The notes: a model not told the origin generated them from the letters alone. DNA of 64,000 nt from Candidatus Spongiihabitans thiooxidans (GCA_001543005.1 LFLB01000007.1:1-64000); one strand, 5' to 3'. Shown: positions 34,300-43,801, counted from the first letter of the stretch. Program-made: numbers and translations.

Positions 34300-34577
34300 A
34301 ATTATTCGTTACTGTCCTATTTCTATGTTAAAAACTACCGTAGCACCAGCAACTTTCCATTTGCCGCGATACGGCTCGAAACCATACTTGCCGACAATTT
34401 TCCGTTGGCTTTATAGACCTCTTTCCAGGCAATGCCGTCCTCTCTCGCCGTGAAGGGTTACTTTGGAAAATGTGCGTTTAATTGCTCGGCATTCAGATAT
34501 TCACCCGCATAAATTGAGAATGAAACAAAAGCCAACAGGATACCAATAGTTTGACAACGCTCGAGTAAAGTGGACAT
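34300..34577 (-). pseudogene. Broken gene for a small secreted protein (DUF995-like)
   Basis: ATG 34577 is preceded by a strong AGAGGTG. The first 39 codons give a signal peptide (TIGILLAFVSFSIYAG) and EYLNAEQLNAHFPK, then TAA at 34458-34460. The same frame continues beyond the stop with EDGIAWKEVYKANGKLSASM, after which sense passes to another frame reading EPYRGKWKVAGATVVFNIE. Read together they resemble small exported proteins with a W-x-x-x-Y-x-x-x-G core. One stop codon and one frameshift have therefore inactivated it, and its end is missing next to a dispersed repeat. The family name is tentative. Confidence 0.55.
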
Positions 34578-34590
34578 GCGATCACCTCTT

Positions 34591-35148
34591 TTAGTGATTG
34601 TGGTTAATTGGGTTGCCGGTGCATTCCCCCATTGGATTTGAAATTTTCAACGCATCACGCGCGCGTTCAGTATCGTGCAGATAATCGTGCAGGATTGCCG
34701 CGCTGTCGCGGTCGTCCCGCAACGCTCTGCGCGCGTATTCAATGGTCAAAATTTCGTGTTCGGTCAGGCGTTCCAGGGCCGGCTTGTCCGCCGTGGGTGC
34801 GATGGCTTCCAATGCCTTGAATTGGTCGATAAAACGGGGAAATGTATCGATCATAAACCGCAGGTAGTCGCGCCAACGCATATCAGCATGGGCTTTTGCT
34901 TGCTCCGCACCGAGGTCGGCGAGCACGGCGGGCGGGCGCGGGGTGAGCGCGTACTTGTCCAGCAAACCGGCAATTGAGCGGGCCGCTTCATGCTCAACTT
35001 CAGCCAGCAGTTTCAATTTTTCGCGGCACCGGCCCGACTCCAAACAGTCCGCGAGTGCCAGGAAATACGCCTCGCCCATGATCTCTTCCTCGTAGTACTG
35101 CAACAATCTGTACAAATACTTTTCGTCGGCGGGGATTTGATTTTGCAT
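34591..35148 (-). CDS. Ferritin-like di-iron protein
   Basis: A 185-residue helical protein. Pairs of Glu and ExxH motifs recur: YYEEEIMGEAYF near the start, EVEHEAARS (around 50-58) and EHEILTIEYAR (around 128-138), the layout of a four-helix-bundle di-iron protein. ATG 35148 is chosen; the frame is open to a TTG at 35181 that overlaps the preceding gene. It follows the remnant of a trimethylamine-dehydrogenase-like flavoenzyme on the same strand, so it may once have been its oxygen- or electron-handling partner. It appears intact although the flavoenzyme is broken. Confidence 0.6.
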   Translation of the reverse strand: MQNQIPADEKYLYRLLQYYEEEIMGEAYFLALADCLESGRCREKLKLLAEVEHEAARSIAGLLDKYALTPRPPAVLADLGAEQAKAHADMRWRDYLRFMIDTFPRFIDQFKALEAIAPTADKPALERLTEHEILTIEYARRALRDDRDSAAILHDYLHDTERARDALKISNPMGECTGNPINHNH

Positions 35149-35173
35149 GGGCAAGCCAGCCTGAATTGATTGG

Positions 35174-35925
35174 TTACTCAAACAACCGATCGTGCTTCAA
35201 TGGGTGGTCGCAGTCAATCTCGCAGTCCAACTCGCGCGCATACGTATATTGACTCCAACTCGACACCCTGTCTTCGGTGGTGACCAACACCACCGGGATT
35301 TCTTTGGCGCACAATAACTCTGCCAGTATCGACGCCATGTAGTAATGATCGTCGTCAAAAATCACGCTCTTGCCCGCCGGAATTTTCCCATCCATGATGT
35401 CGTCGGGGGTGTAGATTTTTTACTCCTCGTTCCCACGCTCCCCACCACTCCTCGTTCCCATGCTCCTGCGTGGGAACGCATACCGGTGTCCCACGAGATT
35501 TTTACAGTGGCTGACTGCAAAGTGATTGGGCTCAGGTTGCTACGGCCAAACCCGTCGGCGCACCAGCGTGCACCCGTTGCGACGGCAACCTGGTCGGCGC
35601 CGACACTCCTCGTTCCCATGCTCCTGCGTGGGAACGCATACCGGTGTCCCACGAGATTTTTACAGTGGCTGACTGCAAAGTGATTGGGCTCAGGCTACTG
35701 CGGCCAAACCCGTCGGCACGCCAGCGTGCACCCGTTGCGACAGCAATCTGGTCGGCGCCGACATCAAGTATATCTTGTGCAGTAAGCGTGCTTTCGCGGT
35801 AAATTTCAACATTCGGCATGCGCAGTATTTGCTGCTCGCGGTAGTCGCGCACCCGAATCCATTCACCCAGCCCGGCAACCTGAATTCGCGCACCACTCGC
35901 CCACAACTCTTTGCTCGTCCGTTGA
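35174..35925 (-). pseudogene. Remnant of a trimethylamine dehydrogenase/2,4-dienoyl-CoA reductase-like flavoprotein
   Basis: Only the C-terminal NAD/FAD-domain part remains. From the left side of the gene: CGRVVREFRLPG, a frameshift near 35865-35880, then GEWIRVRDYREQQILRMPN, STLTAQDILDVGADQIAVATG (split: STLTAQDILDVG and ADQIAVATGARW), then interruption by repeat DNA, then IYTPDDIMDGKIPAGK, VIFDDDHYYMASILAELL and a normal end. The interruption consists of a 158-bp tandem duplication that carries the CGTTCCCATGC palindrome and a piece of the coding region. The N-terminal flavin-barrel domain (several hundred residues) is absent. The family oxidises methylamines, histamine or enoates. Confidence 0.75.
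35446..35763. repeat. 158-bp tandem duplication carrying the dispersed palindrome
   Basis: Copies begin at 35446 and 35604 and agree almost throughout, differing at scattered bases. Each contains ACTCCTCGTTCCCATGCTCC, a GTGGGAACGC arm, and a stretch of flavoprotein coding sequence. Mutations between copies show that the duplication is not brand new. Confidence 0.8.
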
Positions 35926-35930
35926 ATGGA

Positions 35931-36300
35931 TATGAAGGCTCAGTATTTTCAGAAGATATTCAGGTGTCAATTTTTCATCTTACACGCTTTCACTATACAT
36001 AAAGTGCAATTAATTACGTAACGAGTAAATCAACTCGCCGCCCCAACCCCTGTCCGCGCGCCGCGGATGTTATGACTCCTCGTTCCTACGCTTCCGCGTG
36101 GGAACGAGAAATAGTTCCTCACCCCATCATGTTCTTGTTGATACCCGCTGTAAAAATTTCTGTTCGTTTTCGTGTTAGAAATTTATCGTTATAATAAATG
36201 GTAAAGTTGTGTATACTTATGCAAAACTTTAGTTAATAAAATTTACTTTACCCTTTTTATGATGCCGATGGGCTTCTTTAGAAAATTATTTCAGTGAACT
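35931..36300. other. Intergenic region upstream of the cell-wall hydrolase
   Basis: No credible gene. It contains one dispersed palindrome (36076-36108) and an AT-rich tract from about 36170 to 36300 that probably holds the promoter of the next gene; no box is clear enough to call. Confidence 0.45.
36076..36108. repeat. Dispersed palindromic repeat, CTCGTTCCTACGC...GCGTGGGAACGAG
   Basis: A member of the same family as 29291-29320, 35449-35480, 35607-35638 and 42699-42729. Arms pair with one mismatch. Confidence 0.65.
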
Positions 36301-36846
36301 ATGCGAGTTAAAACTTGTTTGAATATTTTTTCGGCGGTGTGGATATTGGTGCTGTGTACACTATTTAACGCCAATAGTTATGCCTACTACTTAGATCCTA
36401 TGCGTGATTTCGATTTTTCTGTGATTACCCCCGGGCATGAATTGGGTTGCCTCGCCTTAAATATTTACCACGAAGGACGTGGCGAATCATTAACCGGGCA
36501 GTCTGCGATTGCAGCAGTGACCATGAACCGGGTACGCAGTAAATATTATCCGGATACCGTATGCGAAGTGGTTTGGCAACATAAGCAATTTAGCTGGACG
36601 CATATTGCGGCAAGACATCATGCGGTAACTGACTTTATCGCCTGGGATCAGGCGTTGGTTATCGCCAGGTTGTTTCTTGATGGAACCCAGGTGACTCAGG
36701 TCGGTGCCGCCACTCATTACCATGCAGATACGGTTAAGCCGTATTGGATTGTCAACAACAAGTTGGTTGGAAAGGTTGGGAATCATTATTTTTATACCCT
36801 TTATCTACGGGAATCTTCAACATACCCTGAACCCGATAATTTGTAA
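36301..36846 (+). CDS. Exported cell-wall hydrolase (SleB/CwlJ-type, Hydrolase_2)
   Basis: A 181-residue protein with an N-terminal signal segment (CLNIFSAVWILVLCTLF) and the Hydrolase_2 core LGCLALNIYHEGRGES, in which the Glu of YHEGRGE is the expected catalytic residue, followed by AAVTMNRV and QFSWT. SleB-type enzymes cleave peptidoglycan glycan strands as lytic transglycosylases. In Gram-negative bacteria such proteins are periplasmic and probably act in wall remodelling. Monocistronic, 134 bases before the next gene. Confidence 0.85.
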   Translation: MRVKTCLNIFSAVWILVLCTLFNANSYAYYLDPMRDFDFSVITPGHELGCLALNIYHEGRGESLTGQSAIAAVTMNRVRSKYYPDTVCEVVWQHKQFSWTHIAARHHAVTDFIAWDQALVIARLFLDGTQVTQVGAATHYHADTVKPYWIVNNKLVGKVGNHYFYTLYLRESSTYPEPDNL

Positions 36847-36980
36847 TCTCTCGATTCGCTCGAGAGGAGGGTTGATGAAGCCGCCACATTCGTCACTTCG
36901 ATTTAAAGTCATTGACATGCGGGCGATGCTCGGTTTGATATACTCCCCGACTTGAGCAAAAACCGTTATTAACTATAGAT

Positions 36981-37796
36981 ATGTCGAAGATTGCAGCGAT
37001 TCAAACCAACGCCAGTGATGATATTGAGCAAAATCTTGTCGATGTTCAGGAGCAAATTGATTTTGCAAAAGAACAAGGTGCCGAATTAATTGTACTGCCC
37101 GAGTGTTTTGGGCTCATGCAAAGTAGTCGGCAGCAGCTATTGCAATGCGCCGAAGAGGATGGCCAGGGAAAGATACAGGATTTTTTGTCGGCCAGCGCCA
37201 ATAGCCGAAATGTCTGGATCATCGGCGGCAGTGTGCCGCTTAAATCCAATAACCCGAATAAAGTAACCAATACTTTGTTGGCCTTCGACAACAACGGCAA
37301 TCGTGTCGCACGCTATGACAAAATATTTTTGTTTGACGTGACGCTATCCAGTGATGAATATTATTGCGAATCAGATTACACTAAACCGGGAAATTCAGTT
37401 GAGGTCATGGACTCGCCGCTGGGGAAAATCGGATTGAGCATCTGTTACGATCTACGATTTCCCGAACTGCACCGTAAACTCACCCGGTTGGGTGCCCAGA
37501 TATTAGTGGTGCCCGCGGCGTTTTCCCATACCACGGGTCAAAGTCACTGGTTGCCTCTGCTAAAAGCCAGAGCCATTGAGAATGGTTGTTTTGTGGTTGC
37601 TCCGGCGCAAACCGGCGTTCATAATCGCACACTCAAAACCTGGGGACATACTGTTATTATTGACCCTTGGGGGAAAGTGATAAGCGAGTTGCAATCTGAA
37701 TGTGGCGTTGTCATCGCTAACATTGATTTAGATTTACTACAGCGTGTCCGTGAGCAACTTCCATCGTTAAAGCACTGTCGAGCTGACTTGTTTTGA
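36981..37796 (+). CDS. Carbon-nitrogen hydrolase, deaminated-glutathione amidase (Nit1-like)
   Basis: A 271-residue nitrilase-superfamily amidase with the catalytic triad Glu41 (LPECFG), Lys114 (RYDKIFLFD) and Cys155 (SICYDLRFPELHR). The RFPEL context is typical of Nit1-type enzymes, which repair deaminated glutathione made by transaminase side reactions. It is followed after 33 bases by tldD, a neighbourhood common in gammaproteobacteria. A broader omega-amidase role is possible. Confidence 0.87.
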   Translation: MSKIAAIQTNASDDIEQNLVDVQEQIDFAKEQGAELIVLPECFGLMQSSRQQLLQCAEEDGQGKIQDFLSASANSRNVWIIGGSVPLKSNNPNKVTNTLLAFDNNGNRVARYDKIFLFDVTLSSDEYYCESDYTKPGNSVEVMDSPLGKIGLSICYDLRFPELHRKLTRLGAQILVVPAAFSHTTGQSHWLPLLKARAIENGCFVVAPAQTGVHNRTLKTWGHTVIIDPWGKVISELQSECGVVIANIDLDLLQRVREQLPSLKHCRADLF

Positions 37797-37829
37797 AAAA
37801 CTGCACCACTTGTAAAATATTAGGATTTT

Positions 37830-39278
37830 ATGTCTGACCAACTGCAAACCGCCACCGAACTTTTATTACGCCCCACCGGGTTAGGCAACAATGAGCTTAT
37901 TCAAACCCTGAATCGGGTCATGGGGCCACAGATCGACTATGCTGATTTGTATTTTCAATATTCTCGACATGAATCCTGGTGCATGGATGAAGGCACGGTT
38001 AAATCGGGAAGTTACGGCATCGATCAAGGGGTGGGGATTCGGGCGGTAAGCGGTGAGAAAACCGGTTTCGCCTATTCCGACGAAATTTTGCTGCCGGCAC
38101 TCACCGATGCGGCAGAAGCGGCAAAATCTATTGCGCGCAGCGGTAATGACAATAAGCAAATCAGGATTCACAGCAATGATCAGGATATCAAAAGATGGTA
38201 TCAACCCGATGATCCTCTCGGCTCAATGGCAGACCGCGATAAAGTAAATTTACTCAAGGAAGTCGAACAAATCGCCCGCAACATGGACTCACGAGTGTCT
38301 CAAGTTATGGTGAGTCTGACTGGTTCTCATGATGTGATTTTAGTGGCGCGCTCTGATGGCGAACTGGCAGCGGACATCAGGCCATTGGTAAGAATGAATG
38401 TCAGCGTTATTGTCGAGGGCAATGGACGACGAGAGCAAGGTTCTTCAGGCGGTGGCGGGCGTTATACCTATCAATATTTCACCGAGAAAAATCGCGCCCA
38501 CGAATATGCCGAAGAAGCGGTAAGGCAAGCCTTGGTGAATCTGCAATCCAGGCAAGCACCGGCCGGAGAAATGATTGTGGTGCTCGGTCCAGGGTGGCCG
38601 GGAATTTTATTACACGAAGCGATTGGTCATGGATTGGAAGGCGACTTTAATCGCAAGGGCACCTCAGCATTCAGTGGCCGAATCGGCGAGAAAGTGGCGT
38701 CAGCGTTATGTACCGTTGTGGATGATGGCACGATTGAAAATCGTCGGGGTTCGCTGTCCATTGATGATGAAGGGCAGCCCAGTCAAAATTCGGTGCTTAT
38801 TGAAAAAGGAATTCTCAAAGGTTATATGCAGGATCAACTAAATGCCCGGCTGATGAATATGCAACCTACCGGCAATGGGCGGCGAGAGTCCTATGCCCAT
38901 TTGCCTATGCCGAGAATGACCAATACCTATATGCAAGCCGGCGAACATGACCCTGAAGAAATTATCAGCTCGGTGGATAAAGGAATATACGCGGTAAATT
39001 TTGGTGGTGGGCAAGTTGACATTACTTCGGGGAAATTCGTTTTTAGTGCTTCCGAAGCGTATATGATTGAAAAGGGTAAGGTGACTTATCCGGTGAAAGG
39101 GGCAACCCTGATTGGCAATGGCCCGGAGGTACTTAACCAGGTCTCGATGCTCGGCAATGATTTGAAATTAGATAGCGGTGTCGGCGTATGCGGCAAGGAA
39201 GGCCAAAGTGTGCCGGTGGGCGTGGGTCAGCCGACTATGCGGATTGATCGGCTGACCGTCGGCGGGGTGGCTGTTTAA
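37830..39278 (+). CDS. tldD: Metalloprotease TldD
   Basis: A 482-residue protein with the zinc motif HEAIGH (262-267). TldD forms a heterodimer with TldE (PmbA); the complex degrades unfolded peptides, matures microcin B17 and processes other modified peptides, and supports CcdA antitoxin turnover in E. coli. The segment [15 protein letters not shown] after the motif is characteristic. The partner pmbA follows after ten bases, so both subunits are co-expressed. Confidence 0.95.
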   Translation: MSDQLQTATELLLRPTGLGNNELIQTLNRVMGPQIDYADLYFQYSRHESWCMDEGTVKSGSYGIDQGVGIRAVSGEKTGFAYSDEILLPALTDAAEAAKSIARSGNDNKQIRIHSNDQDIKRWYQPDDPLGSMADRDKVNLLKEVEQIARNMDSRVSQVMVSLTGSHDVILVARSDGELAADIRPLVRMNVSVIVEGNGRREQGSSGGGGRYTYQYFTEKNRAHEYAEEAVRQALVNLQSRQAPAGEMIVVLGPGWPGILLHEAIGHGLEGDFNRKGTSAFSGRIGEKVASALCTVVDDGTIENRRGSLSIDDEGQPSQNSVLIEKGILKGYMQDQLNARLMNMQPTGNGRRESYAHLPMPRMTNTYMQAGEHDPEEIISSVDKGIYAVNFGGGQVDITSGKFVFSASEAYMIEKGKVTYPVKGATLIGNGPEVLNQVSMLGNDLKLDSGVGVCGKEGQSVPVGVGQPTMRIDRLTVGGVAV

Positions 39279-39288
39279 TGACTGCAAC

Positions 39289-40644
39289 ATGATGAGCGCA
39301 TGGAATCCCCAGCCTCAATCCGAGCTGGAGCAAAAATTAATGGAGGTCGCCGAGGTTGCATTGGATGAGGCGAAAAAGCAGGGTGCAGGGATGTCCGAGC
39401 TATCCATTGATCAGGGACAGGGGATGTCAGTCACTGTACGACAGGGTGAAGTGGAAACGGTGGAATACAACCGCGACAAAAATTTGGGTGTCACTGTTTA
39501 TTTTGGACACAAAAGCGGTAACGCATCGACTACGGATTTTTCCCCTGAGGCCATTAAATCCAGCGTCAATTCTGCATGCAACATTGCAAAATTTACCGAA
39601 CAAGATGAGTTTAATGGTTTGGCGGATATTGAGTTATTGGCTACAGAATTCCCGGATCTCGACCTTAACCATCCGTGGGCGATAAATATGCACCAGGCTA
39701 TCGAGATTGCGACTCTATGTGAAGATGCCGCACTGACTGGCGATTCGAGAATATCTAATACCGAAGGGGCGACGCTGTCCAGCCATGATGGCGTTGATCT
39801 ATATGTCAATTCAAATGGCTTCAAAGGGTTTGCTCGAGGCAGCCGGCATAGTACAAGCTGTTCAGTGATCGCTGGAGAAGGCGATGCGATGCAGCGGGAT
39901 TATTGGTACGACAGCAAACGATATTCGGGGGACTTGATACCCGCAGACGAAATCGGTCGAGAAGCCGCGCGCAGAACAATTCGCAGACTGGGTGCCAGAA
40001 AAATCAAAACCGGTGAGCATCCGGTAATTTTCGAACCCGCAGTAGCAGCGAGTCTGCTGTCTCATCTGGTTTCGGCTATTAGCGGTTCAAACTTGTATCG
40101 AAAAGCAAGTTTCTTGCTGGATAAGAAGGGTCAACAAATTTTCCCGAAAACGGTGCAAATTTATGAACAACCGCTGTTGTCGAAAGCGGCGGGAAGCGCG
40201 GTATTCGATAGCGAAGGGGTAGCCACGAGTGAAAATAAAATTGTCAGCGACGGCGTTCTGGAAAGCTATGTCTTGAATTGTTACTCGGCACGAAAGTTGG
40301 GTTTGAAGACTACCGGTAACGCTGGAGGTGTGCACAACCTGACTATCGAAAGCACCGTCGATGATGGCCTCGAAAAAATGATAAAAGATATGGGCAAAGG
40401 ATTGGTGATAAGTGAATTGATTGGGTTCGGGGTAAATACCGTTACCGGCGATTATTCCCGGGGTGCGTTCGGGTTTTGGGTTGAAAATGGTGAAATTCAG
40501 TACCCGATTCAGGAGTTCACTATCGCCAGCAATCTAAAAGAAATATTCCAGAGATTCGCCGTGGTTGGAAATGATGTCGATGGCCGCGGGAATATTAGAA
40601 CCGGCTCCATATTGATTGAAAAAATGACCGTGGCTGGAGAGTGA
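39289..40644 (+). CDS. pmbA: Metalloprotease subunit PmbA (TldE)
   Basis: A 451-residue partner of TldD. It shares the two-domain fold but has no HExxxH motif, as expected for the non-catalytic subunit. GAFGFWVENGEIQYPIQEFT (20 residues) near the C-terminus is typical. ATG 39289; the second codon is also ATG. Only ten bases separate it from tldD. Small heptad-like repeats (ATTCGTC three times, near 40670-40690) follow in the intergenic gap. Confidence 0.94.
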   Translation: MMSAWNPQPQSELEQKLMEVAEVALDEAKKQGAGMSELSIDQGQGMSVTVRQGEVETVEYNRDKNLGVTVYFGHKSGNASTTDFSPEAIKSSVNSACNIAKFTEQDEFNGLADIELLATEFPDLDLNHPWAINMHQAIEIATLCEDAALTGDSRISNTEGATLSSHDGVDLYVNSNGFKGFARGSRHSTSCSVIAGEGDAMQRDYWYDSKRYSGDLIPADEIGREAARRTIRRLGARKIKTGEHPVIFEPAVAASLLSHLVSAISGSNLYRKASFLLDKKGQQIFPKTVQIYEQPLLSKAAGSAVFDSEGVATSENKIVSDGVLESYVLNCYSARKLGLKTTGNAGGVHNLTIESTVDDGLEKMIKDMGKGLVISELIGFGVNTVTGDYSRGAFGFWVENGEIQYPIQEFTIASNLKEIFQRFAVVGNDVDGRGNIRTGSILIEKMTVAGE

Positions 40645-40718
40645 AGATCAAGCCATTTCCATTTACATCATTCGTCATTCGTCATTCGCATAATATCTGT
40701 TCAGTGATATGCGGGATT

Positions 40719-41267
40719 TTATTCCGCTTCAAACTGACCGCCTGAATCAATCGGCTGGATATCGGCTGTATGTAGCAAGGGCTCCAATTCCGTGAGCGCT
40801 TTTTTGTAAACTCCCCGTTTGAATTCCACAATTTGCTCCAAGGGCCACCAATAATCTACCCATCGCCAGCGGTCAAACTCCGGGGCCTTTACAGTATCCA
40901 ATTTAACGCAGGATTCCTGGGCCAGTAGATGGAATAAAAACCACCGTTGTTTTTGGCCACGAAATTGCCTGGTTGTTAGATAATGTCGCCTTTTTGCCGT
41001 GTAGGGCACATCGTAGCGCAACCAGTTTTCTGTGCTTCCCAAAAGTTTTACGTCCCTGGTTACGAGGCCGATTTCTTCATGTAATTCTCGAAATGCCGCA
41101 TCGAGCGCCGATTCCATGTGCTCAACACCGCCTTGGGGGAATTGCCAGCCATCGTGTCTGCTGCGTCGCGCCCATAACACCTGATGCTGATTGTTGCAGA
41201 CAATAATACCGACATTCTTTCTGTAACCCTGTTTGTCTATTTGTTGTTTTTGGCTCTGGTATTGCAT
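40719..41267 (-). CDS. rppH: RNA pyrophosphohydrolase
   Basis: A 182-residue Nudix hydrolase that removes pyrophosphate from the 5' end of mRNA and so starts RNase E decay. The Nudix box is GGVEHMESALDAAFRELHEEIGL in extent (positions 46-68; key residues Gly46, Glu61, Glu64, Glu65). The N-terminal YRKNVGIIVCN and SRHDGWQFPQGG are diagnostic of RppH. Convergent with pmbA. Length agrees with E. coli RppH (176). Confidence 0.93.
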   Translation of the reverse strand: MQYQSQKQQIDKQGYRKNVGIIVCNNQHQVLWARRSRHDGWQFPQGGVEHMESALDAAFRELHEEIGLVTRDVKLLGSTENWLRYDVPYTAKRRHYLTTRQFRGQKQRWFLFHLLAQESCVKLDTVKAPEFDRWRWVDYWWPLEQIVEFKRGVYKKALTELEPLLHTADIQPIDSGGQFEAE

Positions 41268-41407
41268 CGCTTTATCCTATTTGCTGACACCAATAATTTC
41301 AACCCCATGTCATCAATTATGCGGCATTAATCCTTAATGCCCTCTGTTCATGCAATTTCTGTGCCGGGAGATATTCAGTGAAGTTTTGGCCTTACCAGGT
41401 TCTGGCC

Positions 41408-42325
41408 TTACGTTAGTTGTAACAATTTCTGTCTAGCCGCGCAGTGCGCCTGAGCGAATTCAAGAAATTCGTCCATGGCACGCAGGCGAAACTTTTGCCG
41501 TTGATAAACAATGGAAAAAGGTCTGCGCACGGGTTTTTCCAGGGATATGGCGCAAAGTGACTTCAGCGCTAATTCTTTTTCCATCGTGGCAATTGAGAGA
41601 ATGGATATGCCAAGTCCTGCGGCCACCACGTTTTTAATTGATTCGGGACTGCCAAATTCCATAATGATGTTCAGTTGTGCGCTATTCAGGTCCTGACTGA
41701 CGAGATAGTTTTCCATAACCTCACGAGTGCCTGAACCCTCCTCACGTCCTATGAATGGGTAATCAAGTAAATCGGCTGCACTGACGCATTGCTGCCTGGT
41801 TAAGGGGTGATCTACCGAACAAACCACAACCAGTTCATCATCCCAAATGACATCTGTGACCAGGTTTTTGTTGTTTACCGGCCCTTCCACAATGCCAATA
41901 TCGATTTGATTATTTTCCACCATGTGGATGATGCCATTAGTATTGGCAACGTGCAGCCGTACTTTGACATCGCGAAAAGCTGATTGATATGCGCCCACAA
42001 CCCCAGGAATAAAATATTCTCCAATCGTCGTACTGGCGCCCACGATCAACGGTCCTTGAACATCGCCGGTCAGGGTGCGAACCTCATTGTCCATTTCTTT
42101 ATACAGTATAATAATCTTGTCTGCGTATTCCTTTACTCGCTGACCCACTTCGGTGAGCGTAATGCGGTTATGAGTGCGATCAAATAATCGGGTGTTAAAG
42201 TGTTCTTCCAATTGCCGTATTTGGAAGGTGACGGCGGGCTGGGTCATATACAGCGTTTCAGCCGCTTTGGTAAAACTAAGCAGCCTGGCAACGGTGGTAA
42301 ATACCTGGAGTCTTCGGTCGGCCAA
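41408..42325 (-). CDS. LysR-family transcriptional regulator
   Basis: A 305-residue regulator: winged helix at 1-65 with SFTKAAETLYMTQPAVTFQI, linker helix, and a periplasmic-binding-like effector domain (90-300) containing DIGIVEGPV and GREEGSGTREVMENYL. The effector domain resembles that of CbbR/CysB-like members with a Ser-Gly-Thr-Arg ligand loop. The ligand is unknown and no target operon is divergently placed; the next rightward gene starts 667 bases away. It may act elsewhere. Confidence 0.87.
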   Translation of the reverse strand: MADRRLQVFTTVARLLSFTKAAETLYMTQPAVTFQIRQLEEHFNTRLFDRTHNRITLTEVGQRVKEYADKIIILYKEMDNEVRTLTGDVQGPLIVGASTTIGEYFIPGVVGAYQSAFRDVKVRLHVANTNGIIHMVENNQIDIGIVEGPVNNKNLVTDVIWDDELVVVCSVDHPLTRQQCVSAADLLDYPFIGREEGSGTREVMENYLVSQDLNSAQLNIIMEFGSPESIKNVVAAGLGISILSIATMEKELALKSLCAISLEKPVRRPFSIVYQRQKFRLRAMDEFLEFAQAHCAARQKLLQLT

Positions 42326-42574
42326 GTTTAGCTTCCTGAGAAAATTTTATGGTAAAAAATCACTTGAATTCAAGGCGCCCTGCGCTTTCGATGTGTTAAG
42401 TTTATAAAAAATCGCATCGCCATCATTTTTTTATTGGCAACCCTTCAATCAGCGCAGACATCATTAATATACTCACAGACCTTATGTTCACAGGCTAACA
42501 TTCTTCCTGCGCTGAATTTGGCGACAAGTTAGCCACAAGTTTAACTTAGTGGGGGTAAAAATGTCAGTATCTTG

Positions 42575-42600
42575 TATAAGTCCACCACCTTTGGCACTCT
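42575..42600 (-). repeat. Inverted copy of the GAGTGCCAAAGG segment
   Basis: The reverse complement of this stretch reads AGAGTGCCAAAGG...ACTTATA and matches most of 42791-42814 in its key positions. With the direct copy it bounds about 240 bases, as terminal inverted repeats would. Confidence 0.5.
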
Positions 42601-42698
42601 GGTTGATTGTGGATGAAGCAGTTTACAGGAGATTGCAGTGCGAGGCTTATGATGAGGCAGGATGGTGTTGTAATCGAGTAGCCCGTTTCGATAGCTTT

Positions 42699-42729
42699 CT
42701 CGTTCCCATGCGGGAGCATGGGAACGAGG
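42699..42729. repeat. Perfect dispersed palindrome CTCGTTCCCATGC/GCATGGGAACGAG
   Basis: Thirteen-base arms around a short GGGA-containing centre. It is the same family as the copies at 29291, 35449, 35607 and 36076. Confidence 0.65.
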
Positions 42730-42770
42730 AGAAACCCTTTTATTCGGTATCCGACATGGTGATATTGCAT

Positions 42771-42817
42771 GGCTCTCCTTCTGCATCGGAGTGCCAAAGG
42801 TATCTGAGCTTATACAT
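42771..42817 (+). repeat. Conserved segment of the dispersed repeat (GGCTCTCCTTCTGCATCGG... )
   Basis: It matches 29325-29372 almost base for base (one to two differences), including CTGCATCGGAGTGCCAAAGG, followed by TATCTG and CTTATACAT. Confidence 0.65.
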
Positions 42818-42992
42818 ATCTCTCCTTGGATTTGATAATCCACAGGATAAAAGCCACTTGAAATTTGTGTGTTTGCCAATATCTAATATGATATGATATC
42901 GTTGCACAATCATAAAGATGCGCACATCATGAAATGTGTGCAATAAATTGTGTGGCGTAAACCTGATTTGCTAATCCTTAAGAGGTGTCGAG

Positions 42993-43664
42993 ATGGCTAG
43001 ATTTGAAGCTACGGTCACAAGACCGGTTTCCCGTGGTATAGAACTCAACCGGGTATTGAGAAATACCTACTTATTGCTCTCGCTGACACTGCTATTTAGC
43101 GCCGCAACAGCGGGCGTGTCTATGGCGATGAATTTCCCGCCAATGGGTCCGATTATTACCATAGCGGGGTATTTCGGGTTGTTGTTTTTAACCGGCAAGT
43201 TTCAAAATTCCACGCTTGGCATATTATTTGTCTTTGCATTGACCGGGTTTATGGGGCTAACCCTTGGTCCCATACTGAATTTCTACATAAACACGCTGTC
43301 CAACGGCAGCCAAATTGTGATGACCGCGCTGGGCGGCACTGGCGCAATTTTTGTGTCCCTTTCCGTTTATGTATTGGTCACAAGAAAAGATTTCAGTTTT
43401 ATGGGCGGAATGCTGATGGCGGGAATCATGGTCGCTTTTCTCGCTGGACTGGCGACACTGTTTTTCCCCATGCCGGCTTTGAGTTTGGCGGTGTCTGCGA
43501 TGTTTATCCTGCTGATGTCGGGTTTGATTTTGTTTCAGACCAGCCGAATCCTGCATGGCGGTGAAACCAGCTATATATCCGCAACAGTAACCCTTTATGT
43601 AGCGATATATAATCTGTTCCTCAGTTTGTTGAGCATTTTCGGGATATTTGGCAGCGACGACTGA
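42993..43664 (+). CDS. Bax inhibitor-1/YccA family membrane protein
   Basis: A 223-residue protein with seven predicted membrane helices and the family end pattern ATVTLYVAIYNLFLSLLSIF (20 residues). Bacterial members include YccA, which modulates the FtsH protease, and YetJ, a pH-sensitive calcium leak channel. Which role applies cannot be told. The gene starts with ATG after AAGAGGTG, a good ribosome-binding site, and is not in an obvious operon. Confidence 0.9.
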   Translation: MARFEATVTRPVSRGIELNRVLRNTYLLLSLTLLFSAATAGVSMAMNFPPMGPIITIAGYFGLLFLTGKFQNSTLGILFVFALTGFMGLTLGPILNFYINTLSNGSQIVMTALGGTGAIFVSLSVYVLVTRKDFSFMGGMLMAGIMVAFLAGLATLFFPMPALSLAVSAMFILLMSGLILFQTSRILHGGETSYISATVTLYVAIYNLFLSLLSIFGIFGSDD

Positions 43665-43801
43665 TTCATTTTATTCCAAACAGCGCATTTATTCTAAACG
43701 CGCATTGTTCTAAAAGCGCGAATTTAATAACGAATAAACCTGCCCGGATTTAAGTTTGGGAAGGGTGGGTTTCTGTCCATCTGCTCATAAGGAAAAGAAT
43801 A

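Larger units (their letters stand above)
42326..42992. other. Long intergenic region with repeat cluster
   Basis: No credible gene. Three repeat parts are clustered: an inverted conserved segment at 42575-42600, a perfect CTCGTTCCCATGC/GCATGGGAACGAG palindrome at 42699-42729 and the direct conserved segment at 42771-42817. The 3' third probably carries the promoter of the BI-1 gene. Confidence 0.5.

Noticed and set aside
42541..42943. Several short frames on both strands in the LysR-BI-1 gap
   Set aside because: They are made of the dispersed repeats. The same peptide (RYLWHSDAEGEP) appears at the other repeat copy near 29300, which shows that it comes from repeat DNA.
42000..43000. Possible CRISPR array from the repeated palindromes
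   Set aside because: The copies are scattered, unequally spaced and have no constant-length spacers. No cas genes are seen.
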